Positions 47,580-54,616 of a stretch of DNA of 64,000 nucleotides are shown piece after piece. The notes beneath the pieces are model-generated. The model made no database searches, had not been told where the DNA came from, and was given only the letters and a program-made list of their open reading frames with translations. The DNA lies in assembly GCA_033763835.1 (NCBI GenBank), contig JANRJS010000022.1, positions 104,025 to 168,024 of the forward strand. Reading direction: 5' to 3'. This stretch comes from JAPKYZ01 sp033763835. GTDB lineage: Bacteria > Acidobacteriota > Terriglobia > Bryobacterales > Bryobacteraceae. The translations under genes and the position numbers were made by a program. The stretch's first letter is position 1. Every line of letters begins with the position of its first letter.

Positions 47580-49184
47580 CTAGCGCTTGGCGTTCTTGAT
47601 CTCCGCTAATAGCTTGCGAGCCGATTCGTTGTCGGGATCGTATTCGAGCGCCGTGGCGGCTTCTTTTTCCGCGCCCGACGCGTCTCCCGTGCGGAACTTC
47701 GCCACCGCCAAATTCACGCGCGCGGCGGTAATCGCGGGTGCGCGCTTAAGCGCATCCTCCCAAAGCTCCATCGCTTCCGCCAGGCGTCCCCGTTTCGCTC
47801 GCAAAATACCTAAATTGACGGCTGCGGAGACGCGCGTGGGATCGCCCGCGACCACGCTTTCGAGCAGCGTCGCCACCCGATCCTCTTCGCCCGCCTGGTC
47901 TAGTAGCATGGCGAGCTGCGACGCCGCGGCGTAGTCGCGCGGATTATCGGCGACGGCTTTTTCGAGAATCCCCCGGGCGATCCCAGCGGCTTTACGATCT
48001 CCCGGGTAGGCGATCGGTATCGCAAGCCCGAGATCGCGCTCCGCAGTGGGCTCGGGCCGGCCAAACGGTATGAGAACGCGCGGCGTAGCTCGCGACGGGC
48101 GCAGTCTCGGCAACTGGCGGGGAATCGTGTGGTCCGTATAGACCACGTGATTGACATCGCGTACCGGACCCTTCGGCATGTGGCAACCGGCGCAATCGTC
48201 CTTCGCCTTGCGGCGAGCGGCGGCGGGTGCGGCGCACGCCTCCGGCTGGTGGCAGGTCTGGCACTTATCGCGATAGAAGGCCGCGCGAACGGCGGGCGCA
48301 GGTTCCGAATGCGGGTCGTGGCAAGTGCCGCACCATAACTTGTCGCGCGCGCCCTGCCAGCAAGCGCTCAAGGCGAGCTTTTCAAAATGCCCGGTGGCAG
48401 TCATCGCGCTTGGGTCGGAGTTGGACCACACGAACACCGCCGAGTGATCGCTCAACTTATCGCCGGGCTTGTAACCTTTGCTTCCGTATCGAGCCACGCG
48501 CGCGACCCCGGTTAAGTGGCATTGCGCGCAGACGCTCTCGCGACGCGCGGGATCGAGCTTCTTGGGATTGACGATCGCGATGGGGCCGATGATCGAGGGA
48601 TCGGTCATCTTCGCCACGTGATTCGCGCCCGGACCGTGGCATCGCTCGCAGGACACACCGCCCTCGGCGAACGCCGGATCGTTGTACTTGTTCAGCGTGC
48701 CGGGAACAAGGGAAATGCGGCTGGCGTGGCAATTTAGGCAAGCGGGCTCGACTCCGCGCGTCAGGTCGATGTTCGGGCGATTCTGGTATCCGGGCGAAAG
48801 GTCCCAGCGATCCTCGTAGGTGTAGTGGGCGGCCGGCGCTTGAAAAAAGTACCCGTCGCGCGTGAACAGGAAGCTGTGGCCCACCGCCCCGGAACCGACA
48901 AACCACTCGAGCAGGCGGAAGCCCTTGACTTCCGTGCCCGCGCGCGAGAACTCCATCCGATAGACCTCTCGGGCGGCGGTGATCTTGTAGGACACCTGCC
49001 CGCTCGGATCCATGAAGCCGGTGGGGAGAGGTAAGCGCTTCGACGCGCCAGTAACGCGCCCGCTCGACCGTGCCATCGCCGTCCGCATGTAGCTCTTGTA
49101 AATTTCGGCGTGGCACCCGGCGCAAGCCTGGCTGCCCACTTCACCGTCGAGCGCAAGGACCGGAATCAACAGCGCGGCGATCAA
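47580..49184 (-). CDS. Heptahaem c-type cytochrome with C-terminal TPR repeats
   Basis: A 534-residue exported protein starting at TTG 49184 with a short hydrophobic signal (MIAALLIPVLALDGEV). Seven CxxCH sites are visible: CAGCH, CLNCH, CERCH, CAQCH, CGTCH, CQTCH and CAGCH (residues about 21-341). Further His residues act as distal ligands (HSFLF, HYTYEDRW, GPGANHVAK). The C-terminal part (about 400-534) consists of TPR-like repeats (DYAAASQLAMLLDQAGEEDR, VSAAVNLGILRAKRGRLAEA). It would move electrons in the periplasm and the TPRs could dock a partner enzyme. It faces the GMC dehydrogenase, which is a tempting electron donor. Confidence 0.9.
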   Translation of the reverse strand: MIAALLIPVLALDGEVGSQACAGCHAEIYKSYMRTAMARSSGRVTGASKRLPLPTGFMDPSGQVSYKITAAREVYRMEFSRAGTEVKGFRLLEWFVGSGAVGHSFLFTRDGYFFQAPAAHYTYEDRWDLSPGYQNRPNIDLTRGVEPACLNCHASRISLVPGTLNKYNDPAFAEGGVSCERCHGPGANHVAKMTDPSIIGPIAIVNPKKLDPARRESVCAQCHLTGVARVARYGSKGYKPGDKLSDHSAVFVWSNSDPSAMTATGHFEKLALSACWQGARDKLWCGTCHDPHSEPAPAVRAAFYRDKCQTCHQPEACAAPAAARRKAKDDCAGCHMPKGPVRDVNHVVYTDHTIPRQLPRLRPSRATPRVLIPFGRPEPTAERDLGLAIPIAYPGDRKAAGIARGILEKAVADNPRDYAAASQLAMLLDQAGEEDRVATLLESVVAGDPTRVSAAVNLGILRAKRGRLAEAMELWEDALKRAPAITAARVNLAVAKFRTGDASGAEKEAATALEYDPDNESARKLLAEIKNAKR

Positions 49185-49189
49185 ATCTC

Positions 49190-49195
49190 AGCTTA
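49190..49195 (-). promoter_or_regulatory. -10 hexamer for the heptahaem cytochrome
   Basis: TAAGCT on the minus strand ends 5 bases before TTG 49184, slightly closer than the other cases of the series. Confidence 0.3.
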
Positions 49196-49580
49196 TCGCC
49201 GTAGCGGGCGAATTTGGCTGGAACTTGCGAACCTTGTGGCTGAACCACTCGGATTAGTCCCGTGAAGTCGCCAAGCGTCTACCTATCCAGACCGCATCAT
49301 CCAGGGCAAGTAACCGATTTCCACTTCGAAAATCTCCCGCCCTTCCATCAGTTACGCGCTTCACCGCAAACACCCGGCGTCACGCTACCTCACCATTTCC
49401 GGCAGGATCATCTCATGTCCGCCGCCCGCCATTCGCTGGAGAAACTACCGGTGAAGTCGCTCAACGCCCGCGCGCGAATCGGGCGAAGAAATAGGGAAAC
49501 GTCGTTTGTTCGAATACAGTACTTTCGGAGTTTTTACCCGCACTCGGGGGGAATTCTTCAGTGCGTCGGAAAAAAGGAGT
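49196..49580. other. Intergenic stretch between cytochrome and tRNA genes
   Basis: These 385 bases hold no supported gene. The plus-strand frame 49262-49612 has no domain and reads through the antisense of the tRNA, giving the well-known false end AGRQGFEPR. A T-run on the minus strand (49569-49576) follows the tRNA and may be its terminator; a weak stem (CCCG-AGTG-CGGG) and another T-run lie 30 bases further on. Confidence 0.6.
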
Positions 49581-49654
49581 TGGCTGGGAGACAGGGATTC
49601 GAACCCCGATAAGCAGAGTCAGAGTCTGCGGTCCTACCGTTAGACGATCTCCCA
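49581..49654 (-). tRNA. tRNA-Gln (anticodon CTG), CCA encoded
   Basis: The minus strand folds into a full cloverleaf. The acceptor TGGGAGA pairs with TCTCCCA, followed by G and an encoded CCA (49581-49583). The D arm holds GTCTAACGGTAGGAC. The anticodon stem GCAGA/TCTGC encloses the loop CTCTGAC, with anticodon CTG. The T arm CGGGGTTCGAATCCCTG completes it. The gene starts 13 bases after the ppx stop. Confidence 0.95.
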
Positions 49655-49666
49655 GCGGTCACTCCA

Positions 49667-49672
49667 ATTATA
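49667..49672 (-). promoter_or_regulatory. Consensus -10 (TATAAT) before tRNA-Gln
   Basis: A perfect TATAAT on the minus strand ends 12 bases before the mature 5' end of the tRNA and includes the TAA stop codon of the ppx gene (49668-49670). A -35 was not recognised. The tRNA may be made from here or by read-through. Confidence 0.5.
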
Positions 49673-51233
49673 TCGCGCGGCTCCGAGGACCTCGCACGCG
49701 CTCCACGCTCACGGTGAGGGACCGGTTGTAGACCGCGCGGAACGGCTCCGCCACCTGTTCCACCGCCCACTGCTCTAAATTCGTGTCGCCGTGCGAGCGC
49801 AGTTTCAAACGAACGCTCGCCGTATCCACCTCGCAACCCACCGATTCCACCCGCTGCGTGCGCGTCCGGTCCAAGCCGTCCGCCAGCCGAAGAATCGGAA
49901 TCATCGTTTGCAAAGCGCGCTTCCGCTCGGGATCGAGCAGTTGATAGTCGGCGTGCTTCGCGCTAGGCAGAGCGCGGCGGTGGTAGCGGCATAGCATGGC
50001 GATCAAGCCGCGTTCGGCGTCGGTGAATCCAGCCAGATCGGAGTGAAACACGATGTAGTGGGAATGTTTGTGATGGCTGGTATCGGAAATGAAGTGCCCC
50101 GTATCGCAGAGGTAACACGCGGCCTCGAGCAGTTTGCCGAAGAACGGCGGGAGGCGGTGCAGCGGTTCGAGCGCCGTGAAAATCTCGCGGGCGAAATCGG
50201 CTAATTGACGCGCATGAACCAGATCGACTCCGAACCGCTTCGCCAAGCGTTCGACCACGCGTAGTTGATCGCGGGACAGACGCTCGCGCTCGCGGCCGAC
50301 GCCGCGCATCGCCAAATCGGCGACGATGCCGTCGCGCACTCCCGCCGAGCAATAGGCCAGCCCGGGCAACTTCGCCGTCTCCAGCACCGTCAGCAGTACC
50401 GCCACGCCGGGCACAATGATTTCCGCGCGGCGCGGCCCGATGCCGATCACCTTTCGGCGCTGCGCCAAAGTTCGCGCGCACAGGTCGCGATAGAGGCGGC
50501 GCAATTGAGCCGTGGTGACGCGCAAGCGGTCCGCGCCCTCCCGGCGCGTCCGAGCGATCCGGTGAATCGCGCAAACCGCCGCCGAAGCCGTGGCGGACGT
50601 GGCGATCACGCGGTCGAACCGCTTCCCGGCTAGTGAAGGGAGCGCGATCGAAATCTTCTCTTCGATGAACTCGCGCAGCCTTTCGAGTTCGGCCTCGGCG
50701 GGCGGATCCGCTTGCAGAAATACTTCGTTCAGTCGGACCGCGCCCAGCGGACGGGACCACGCCGCCGCCATGCGCCCGTGCTCGGCCAGGATCAGTTCGG
50801 CGCTGCCGCCACCGACGTCGATCAACAGCATTCGCTCGTCAGGGTGTGGCCACACGCATTCGACGCCTAAATGGATCAGGCGCGCTTCTTCCTGTCCCGA
50901 AATCGTCTCGACCGGCGCCCCGACCGCCGCCGCCGCCCGCGCGATGAACTCGTCGCGATTGCTTGCGTCGCGTGTCGCGCTGGTAGCCACCACGCGAATG
51001 CCGGCCACGTCGAACGATTGCCACGTGGCGCGCATCCGTTCCAGCACGGCGGTTACTTGCCGCATCGCGTCGGCGCTGACCGCCCCGTCGTGAAAAACGC
51101 TCTCGCCCAAACGCGTCACTTCGCGATCCTCGGCGAGGCGCGCAAGCTTAGGCAGACGCTCGCCGGGCTGCGCTTCGGCGACCAATAGACGAAGGGAATT
51201 GCTGCCGATATCGACGGCGGCGTACTTGGGCAT
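49668..51233 (-). CDS. ppx: Exopolyphosphatase/guanosine pentaphosphate phosphatase family
   Basis: A 521-residue Ppx/GppA protein from ATG 51233; the open frame continues upstream into a divergent gene but the domain begins MPKYAAVDIGSNSLRLLVAE. That is followed by VVATSATRDASNRDEFI, MLLIDVGGGSAELILAEHGR, VIATSATASAAVC and KVIGIGPRRAEIIVPGVAVL, the actin-like ATPase-fold signatures. A helical HD-type region follows (SDTSHHKHSHYIVFHSDLAG). It degrades polyphosphate and pppGpp, linking phosphate and stress. The divergent tmk-like pair shares its promoter. Confidence 0.92.
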   Translation of the reverse strand: MPKYAAVDIGSNSLRLLVAEAQPGERLPKLARLAEDREVTRLGESVFHDGAVSADAMRQVTAVLERMRATWQSFDVAGIRVVATSATRDASNRDEFIARAAAAVGAPVETISGQEEARLIHLGVECVWPHPDERMLLIDVGGGSAELILAEHGRMAAAWSRPLGAVRLNEVFLQADPPAEAELERLREFIEEKISIALPSLAGKRFDRVIATSATASAAVCAIHRIARTRREGADRLRVTTAQLRRLYRDLCARTLAQRRKVIGIGPRRAEIIVPGVAVLLTVLETAKLPGLAYCSAGVRDGIVADLAMRGVGRERERLSRDQLRVVERLAKRFGVDLVHARQLADFAREIFTALEPLHRLPPFFGKLLEAACYLCDTGHFISDTSHHKHSHYIVFHSDLAGFTDAERGLIAMLCRYHRRALPSAKHADYQLLDPERKRALQTMIPILRLADGLDRTRTQRVESVGCEVDTASVRLKLRSHGDTNLEQWAVEQVAEPFRAVYNRSLTVSVERVRGPRSRAI

Positions 51234-51239
51234 CAAGGC

Positions 51240-51246
51240 TATAATA
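51240..51246. promoter_or_regulatory. Bidirectional promoter between ppx and the tmk-like pair
   Basis: The 7-mer TATAATA holds TATAAT for the plus strand (51240-51245), 21 bases before ATG 51267. It also holds TATTAT for the minus strand (51241-51246), exactly 7 bases before ATG 51233. The ppx message would be leaderless and the kinase message would have a short leader. Confidence 0.55.
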
Positions 51247-51266
51247 GGCTTCCGGATTTCCTCCCC

Positions 51267-52004
51267 ATGCCTCATTTCCGACCCAATCGTTATCGCGGGA
51301 AGCTCATCATCGTCGAAGGGATCGACGGTTCCGGCAAATCGACTCAACTTTCGCTGCTCAGCCAGTGGCTGCGCTCGGAGGGCTTGGCGGTGGCTTTCAG
51401 CGAATGGAACTCTTCGCCGCTCGTCAAAGAGACGACACGTCGCGGCAAGAAGAAAGAGATGTTCACGCCGACGACGTTCAGCTTGATCCACTCGACGGAT
51501 TTCGCCGACCGTCTGGAAGGCTACATCGTTCCGTTGCTGAAGGCCGGTGCCATCGTGTGCGCCGACCGTTACGCCTACACCGCCTACGCGCGCGATGTGG
51601 TGCGCGGAGTGAGCCGCCGCTGGGTGCGCAATTTGTACCGGTTCGCGATCCTGCCCAATTTGCGCTTCTATTTCCGCGTGCCACTCGATATCGCGCTCGG
51701 CCGGATTCTAGGAGGCCGCGACGCACTGAAGTATTACGAAGCGGGCATGGACCTGGGATTGAGCCGCAACATCGAGGAAAGCTTCCGGATTTTCCAAGGG
51801 CGCATCCTCGAAGAGTACGAAGCGATGGCCGACGAAATGGGCTTTCACATCATCGACGCCACGCAGAGTATCGAGGCGCAACAGCGGCAGATGCGCAAGA
51901 TCGTGCTCGACGAAATCGGCGAGAGCTTGAACAAGACCGTGCTGCGGCTGACGCCCGGCCAGGGAGACGAAAATGGAACCGAAACAGCCGTTGCAGTTTT
52001 ATAG
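51267..52004 (+). CDS. Thymidylate kinase-like protein 1
   Basis: A 245-residue P-loop kinase with LIIVEGIDGSGKSTQLSLLS (Walker A Lys K24) and the DRY block GAIVCADRYAYTAYARDVVR, both as in dTMP kinases. The central region NLYRFAILPNLRFYFRVPLD is usual, but in place of the TMK lid Arg series there is LKYYEAGMDLGLSRNIEESF. It is longer than typical Tmk (about 210). The true substrate is therefore uncertain: dTMP or another nucleotide, perhaps with polyphosphate in view of the divergent ppx. It overlaps the next, related gene by 32 bases. Confidence 0.85.
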   Translation: MPHFRPNRYRGKLIIVEGIDGSGKSTQLSLLSQWLRSEGLAVAFSEWNSSPLVKETTRRGKKKEMFTPTTFSLIHSTDFADRLEGYIVPLLKAGAIVCADRYAYTAYARDVVRGVSRRWVRNLYRFAILPNLRFYFRVPLDIALGRILGGRDALKYYEAGMDLGLSRNIEESFRIFQGRILEEYEAMADEMGFHIIDATQSIEAQQRQMRKIVLDEIGESLNKTVLRLTPGQGDENGTETAVAVL

Positions 52005-52734
52005 CGAACCGCTGCCCGGCGTCGAGACCAGCGAATTGGCGGGCAAGCTCATCGTGATCGAAGGTCCGGACGCCGTGGGCCGTTCGACGCAGGTGTCGCG
52101 CCTCCGCGCATGGCTCGAGCATGAGGGCCACGCGGTGCTCGATACCGGTATGGCCCGGTCGGCGTTGGCGGGCAAGGGCATTCAGGACGCGAAACTCGGC
52201 AACACGCTCGGTCCGATCACGATGACGTTGTTCTACGCCACCGATTTTGCCGACCGGCTGGAGAACGAAATCCTTCCCGCGTTGCGCGCCGGCTTCGTGG
52301 TGCTCACCGACCGGTATATCTTCTCTCTGATGGCGCGCGCGCTGGCACGCGGCGAGGATCGTTTGTGGCTGGAGCAACTCGCGGGATTCGCGCTGGTACC
52401 GCATGCGGTTTACTACCTGCGCGCCGAAGTGAAAGATCTCGTGCCGCGCGTCGTGATGGGCCGCGGACGGTTCGACTTCTGGGAAAGCGGTATGGACATG
52501 CGGTTCGGCGGCGACATGTACGACAGCTTCGTCCGCTACCAAACGCGCGTCATCCGGGCTCTCGATCGCATGGCGCGGCAGTACCACTTCACCGTGCTCG
52601 ATGCGTCCAAGAACCCGGACGAGTTGTTTCGCGATCTTCGTCAATCGATCGCGCAGTTGTTCCCCAAGCAGCGCGCCTTACGCCCGGCGAAAGCGCCGCG
52701 CAAGACCCAGCGCTCCCAGAGCGGCTCCGCCTAA
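51973..52734 (+). CDS. Thymidylate kinase-like protein 2 with altered Walker A
   Basis: A 253-residue paralogue of its neighbour. The P-loop reads VIEGPDAVGRSTQVSRLRAW: R37 stands where the catalytic Walker A Lys is expected. The rest resembles the first copy: LFYATDFADRLENEI matches IHSTDFADRLEGYI, LTDRYIFSLMARALARG matches the DRY block, and FDFWESGMDMRFGGDMYDSF matches the EAGMD region. The tail (about 235-253) is basic and disordered and is coded antisense to the end of the PEP-CTERM gene. Tight coupling with a normal copy suggests a heterodimer whose second subunit is regulatory or weakly active. Confidence 0.82.
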   Translation: MEPKQPLQFYSEPLPGVETSELAGKLIVIEGPDAVGRSTQVSRLRAWLEHEGHAVLDTGMARSALAGKGIQDAKLGNTLGPITMTLFYATDFADRLENEILPALRAGFVVLTDRYIFSLMARALARGEDRLWLEQLAGFALVPHAVYYLRAEVKDLVPRVVMGRGRFDFWESGMDMRFGGDMYDSFVRYQTRVIRALDRMARQYHFTVLDASKNPDELFRDLRQSIAQLFPKQRALRPAKAPRKTQRSQSGSA

Positions 52735-53391
52735 GGCCCACGTGGCCGGTTCGGGCGCGGGGATGACGCCGTCGATCACGTCGTTGCCGCACGTGGCGGC
52801 GGCGAAGTGCAGGGCGAACTCTTTGTTCGCCAGCGGATTGTTACCCGCGAACATCACGTCGTAGACGGTGGAGAATTCGGTGGAAGGGGCCGTGGCGCTA
52901 CCGCCCCCGTTCGGGCTCACCGTGCCGCTTGCGAACAGTTTCGCATCGGTCTTCATCCACACTTCCTCCGTGGGGCGGTAGCACGTCAGGCAGCTATAGT
53001 TGAGCACGTCGAAGGCGGTGAGCACGGTTCCCACCGAATAGAACCCGCCCGCCACAAGCGGCGTCGTGGATCCCGGCGTGTTGCCGTGACCATGAATGAC
53101 GCCGCCGAAATCCCACGATCCGTTGTTGCCGACGTCGAACAGCAGGTCGCCGACGTTCAGGGTCAAACCGGCGAAGTTGAACGGCGCGAGGCTGGTATTG
53201 CCTAGACCGAAATTGAAGTCGATCTGAATCGTCAAACGATTCGCATTGTTGTTCAGCAATTTGACTTGCTTGATGTCGAACTTATCCAGGTCGCCGATGA
53301 CGTCTCCGCCGGTGCCGGGATAAGTATCCGGGATGATGATGGTGGCCGAGGCCATCGAGGCCGTCAGCGCGAGCGTTGCGATTAGTTTCAT
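52678..53391 (-). CDS. PEP-CTERM-sorted exported protein
   Basis: From ATG 53391 the protein has 237 residues, with a signal peptide (MKLIATLALTASMASA) and a C-terminal PEP-CTERM tripartite signal: VIPAPEPATW, a hydrophobic helix (ALGGAALGALGLA) and a basic end RRFRRA. Such proteins are cut and anchored by exosortase and are linked to exopolysaccharide and biofilm in Gram-negative bacteria. The middle part is beta-rich with Gly and Asn (GDLDKFDIKQVKLLNNN, FNFGLGNTSLAPFNFAGL) and two Cys (SCLTCYR) but no named domain. The gene's Shine-Dalgarno lies in a hairpin (53395-53444). Confidence 0.88.
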   Translation of the reverse strand: MKLIATLALTASMASATIIIPDTYPGTGGDVIGDLDKFDIKQVKLLNNNANRLTIQIDFNFGLGNTSLAPFNFAGLTLNVGDLLFDVGNNGSWDFGGVIHGHGNTPGSTTPLVAGGFYSVGTVLTAFDVLNYSCLTCYRPTEEVWMKTDAKLFASGTVSPNGGGSATAPSTEFSTVYDVMFAGNNPLANKEFALHFAAATCGNDVIDGVIPAPEPATWALGGAALGALGLARRFRRA

Positions 53392-53394
53392 GTG

Positions 53395-53444
53395 TGTTCC
53401 TCCGAACTCCTGCCTCATAGTGCGGGAGCGAGAGCGGAGGAACA
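53395..53444 (-). promoter_or_regulatory. Hairpin sequestering the ribosome-binding site of the PEP-CTERM gene
   Basis: On the minus strand TGTTCCTCCG pairs perfectly over 10 bp with CGGAGGAACA. The second arm holds GGAGGA, the Shine-Dalgarno 6 bases before ATG 53391. Between the arms is an inner stem CTCCCGC/GCAGGAG with one mismatch. In the closed form the ribosome-binding site is hidden. An RNA thermometer, ligand or protein-controlled leader is possible. Confidence 0.65.
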
Positions 53445-53469
53445 GCGGGCCGCTAGTTCTAAGGTGTAC

Positions 53470-53488
53470 CGGGCCGGAGGTTGGCCCG
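53470..53488 (-). terminator. Hairpin after the hydroxyacid dehydrogenase gene
   Basis: CGGGCC-N7-GGCCCG forms a 6-bp GC stem directly after the stop codon of the dehydrogenase (stop ends at 53490). No T-run follows, so it would act as a weak or Rho-aided terminator or protect the 3' end. Confidence 0.4.
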
Positions 53489-53489
53489 C

Positions 53490-54599
53490 TTAGTACCCTG
53501 CGGCCTTGTCGACGACCGCCATGAGCGGCAAACCATTGGAATAGCGGCGAATGTTCTCGGCGAAGTGGCCGATCAAACGATCCTGGCGTTCCGGTCCCCA
53601 GCCCGATGTGTGGGCGCTCATCACGACGTTGGGGCAATCGAAGATCGGATGATCGGACGGAGGTGGTTCGACGGGCATGACATCGAGTCCCGCGCCCGCG
53701 ATCCAGCCCTCTTTAAGCGCCTTGACCAGCGCCATGTCGTCGAACAAACGTCCGCGCGACATACCGAGGAAGATCGCGGTCTTCTTCATCGAGCGGAACA
53801 CTTGCTCGTTGAACATGCGGTCGGTGATTTTCGTATGCGGCGCGGCGGACACCAGCACGTCCACTTGCGGCACCATACGCTCGAAGAAGCTAGGGTCGTG
53901 CAATTCGGCGACGTACTCGGGTTTGGGTAGCGGTTTCGCGTCGGTGGCAAGCACGCGCATTCCGAATCCGTAGTAAGCGCGGCGGGCGATTTCGGTCCCG
54001 ATGCCGCCCATGCCGACGATGCCCATCGTCTTGCCGCCGAGTTCCATGTAGTGATTCGATTTCACCGTGCCCACGGGATTCATCGTGCGCTTGGCGAACT
54101 GCGGCATGTAGTACTTCGAGATGCCGCGTGTGAGACACAGCAGCAGCCCGAAGGCGGTCTCCGCGATGCCGGGCGCGAAGATGCGGGCCATGTTCGTGAT
54201 CGTGATTTCGGACGCCATCACCGCCGGGTCCGCGCCTTCCATTCCCGCGCCTCCCGCTTGCATCCAGCGCAGCTTTGGCGCGAAATCGAGATCGGCTTTG
54301 CGAATGTCGCCGTAGACGACATCGGCGTCGCGCAACTCGCGGCGGAACTGCTCGCGGTCGTTACAGATCACCAGATTGGCGGTATTGGGCTTCGCGGCGG
54401 CGATCAACCGAGCCACTTCGCCCGGCTCGAATTTGTTCATCGTGACGATCTTGATCGGACCGTCGGCCTTGGCGTTGCCGCCCGGAAAGCTCTCGTTGAT
54501 CTTCGCTTTTCCTCCGCCCGCTTGGCCCGCCGCGGCGGCGGCCGGAGCGGCTCCCGCGGTAGCGACAAACAAGCGGCGGGACAAGGATTGCTTTGGCAT
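53490..54599 (-). CDS. Exported D-2-hydroxyacid dehydrogenase
   Basis: A 369-residue NAD-dependent dehydrogenase with a Tat-like signal (MPKQSLSRRLFVATAGAAPA). The catalytic fold has the GxGxxG loop TMGIVGMGGIGTEIARRAYY, FLGMSRGRLFDDMALVKAL (the Arg of the active site sits in SRGR), a Glu in VEPPPSDHP and the His in SAHTSGWGPER. Members interconvert D-2-hydroxyacids and 2-ketoacids or act on phosphonates or formate. A folded NAD enzyme outside the cytoplasm is uncommon. It is divergent from the APC permease by 17 bases. Confidence 0.87.
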   Translation of the reverse strand: MPKQSLSRRLFVATAGAAPAAAAAGQAGGGKAKINESFPGGNAKADGPIKIVTMNKFEPGEVARLIAAAKPNTANLVICNDREQFRRELRDADVVYGDIRKADLDFAPKLRWMQAGGAGMEGADPAVMASEITITNMARIFAPGIAETAFGLLLCLTRGISKYYMPQFAKRTMNPVGTVKSNHYMELGGKTMGIVGMGGIGTEIARRAYYGFGMRVLATDAKPLPKPEYVAELHDPSFFERMVPQVDVLVSAAPHTKITDRMFNEQVFRSMKKTAIFLGMSRGRLFDDMALVKALKEGWIAGAGLDVMPVEPPPSDHPIFDCPNVVMSAHTSGWGPERQDRLIGHFAENIRRYSNGLPLMAVVDKAAGY

Positions 54600-54606
54600 G
54601 CGAGCG

Positions 54607-54612
54607 AGAATA
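54607..54612 (-). promoter_or_regulatory. Leaderless-type -10 hexamer for the hydroxyacid dehydrogenase
   Basis: TATTCT on the minus strand ends 7 bases before ATG 54599, within the 17-base gap of the two divergent genes. Confidence 0.45.
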
Positions 54613-54616
54613 TCAC

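Noticed and set aside
49262..49612. Plus-strand frame of 116 residues near the tRNA
   Set aside because: Its end AGRQGFEPR is the antisense translation of the tRNA T arm, a known source of false genes. The rest has no domain and no start signal.
53445..53489. T-rich intrinsic terminator between the PEP-CTERM and dehydrogenase genes
   Set aside because: A GC hairpin is present but there is no run of T after it on the minus strand.
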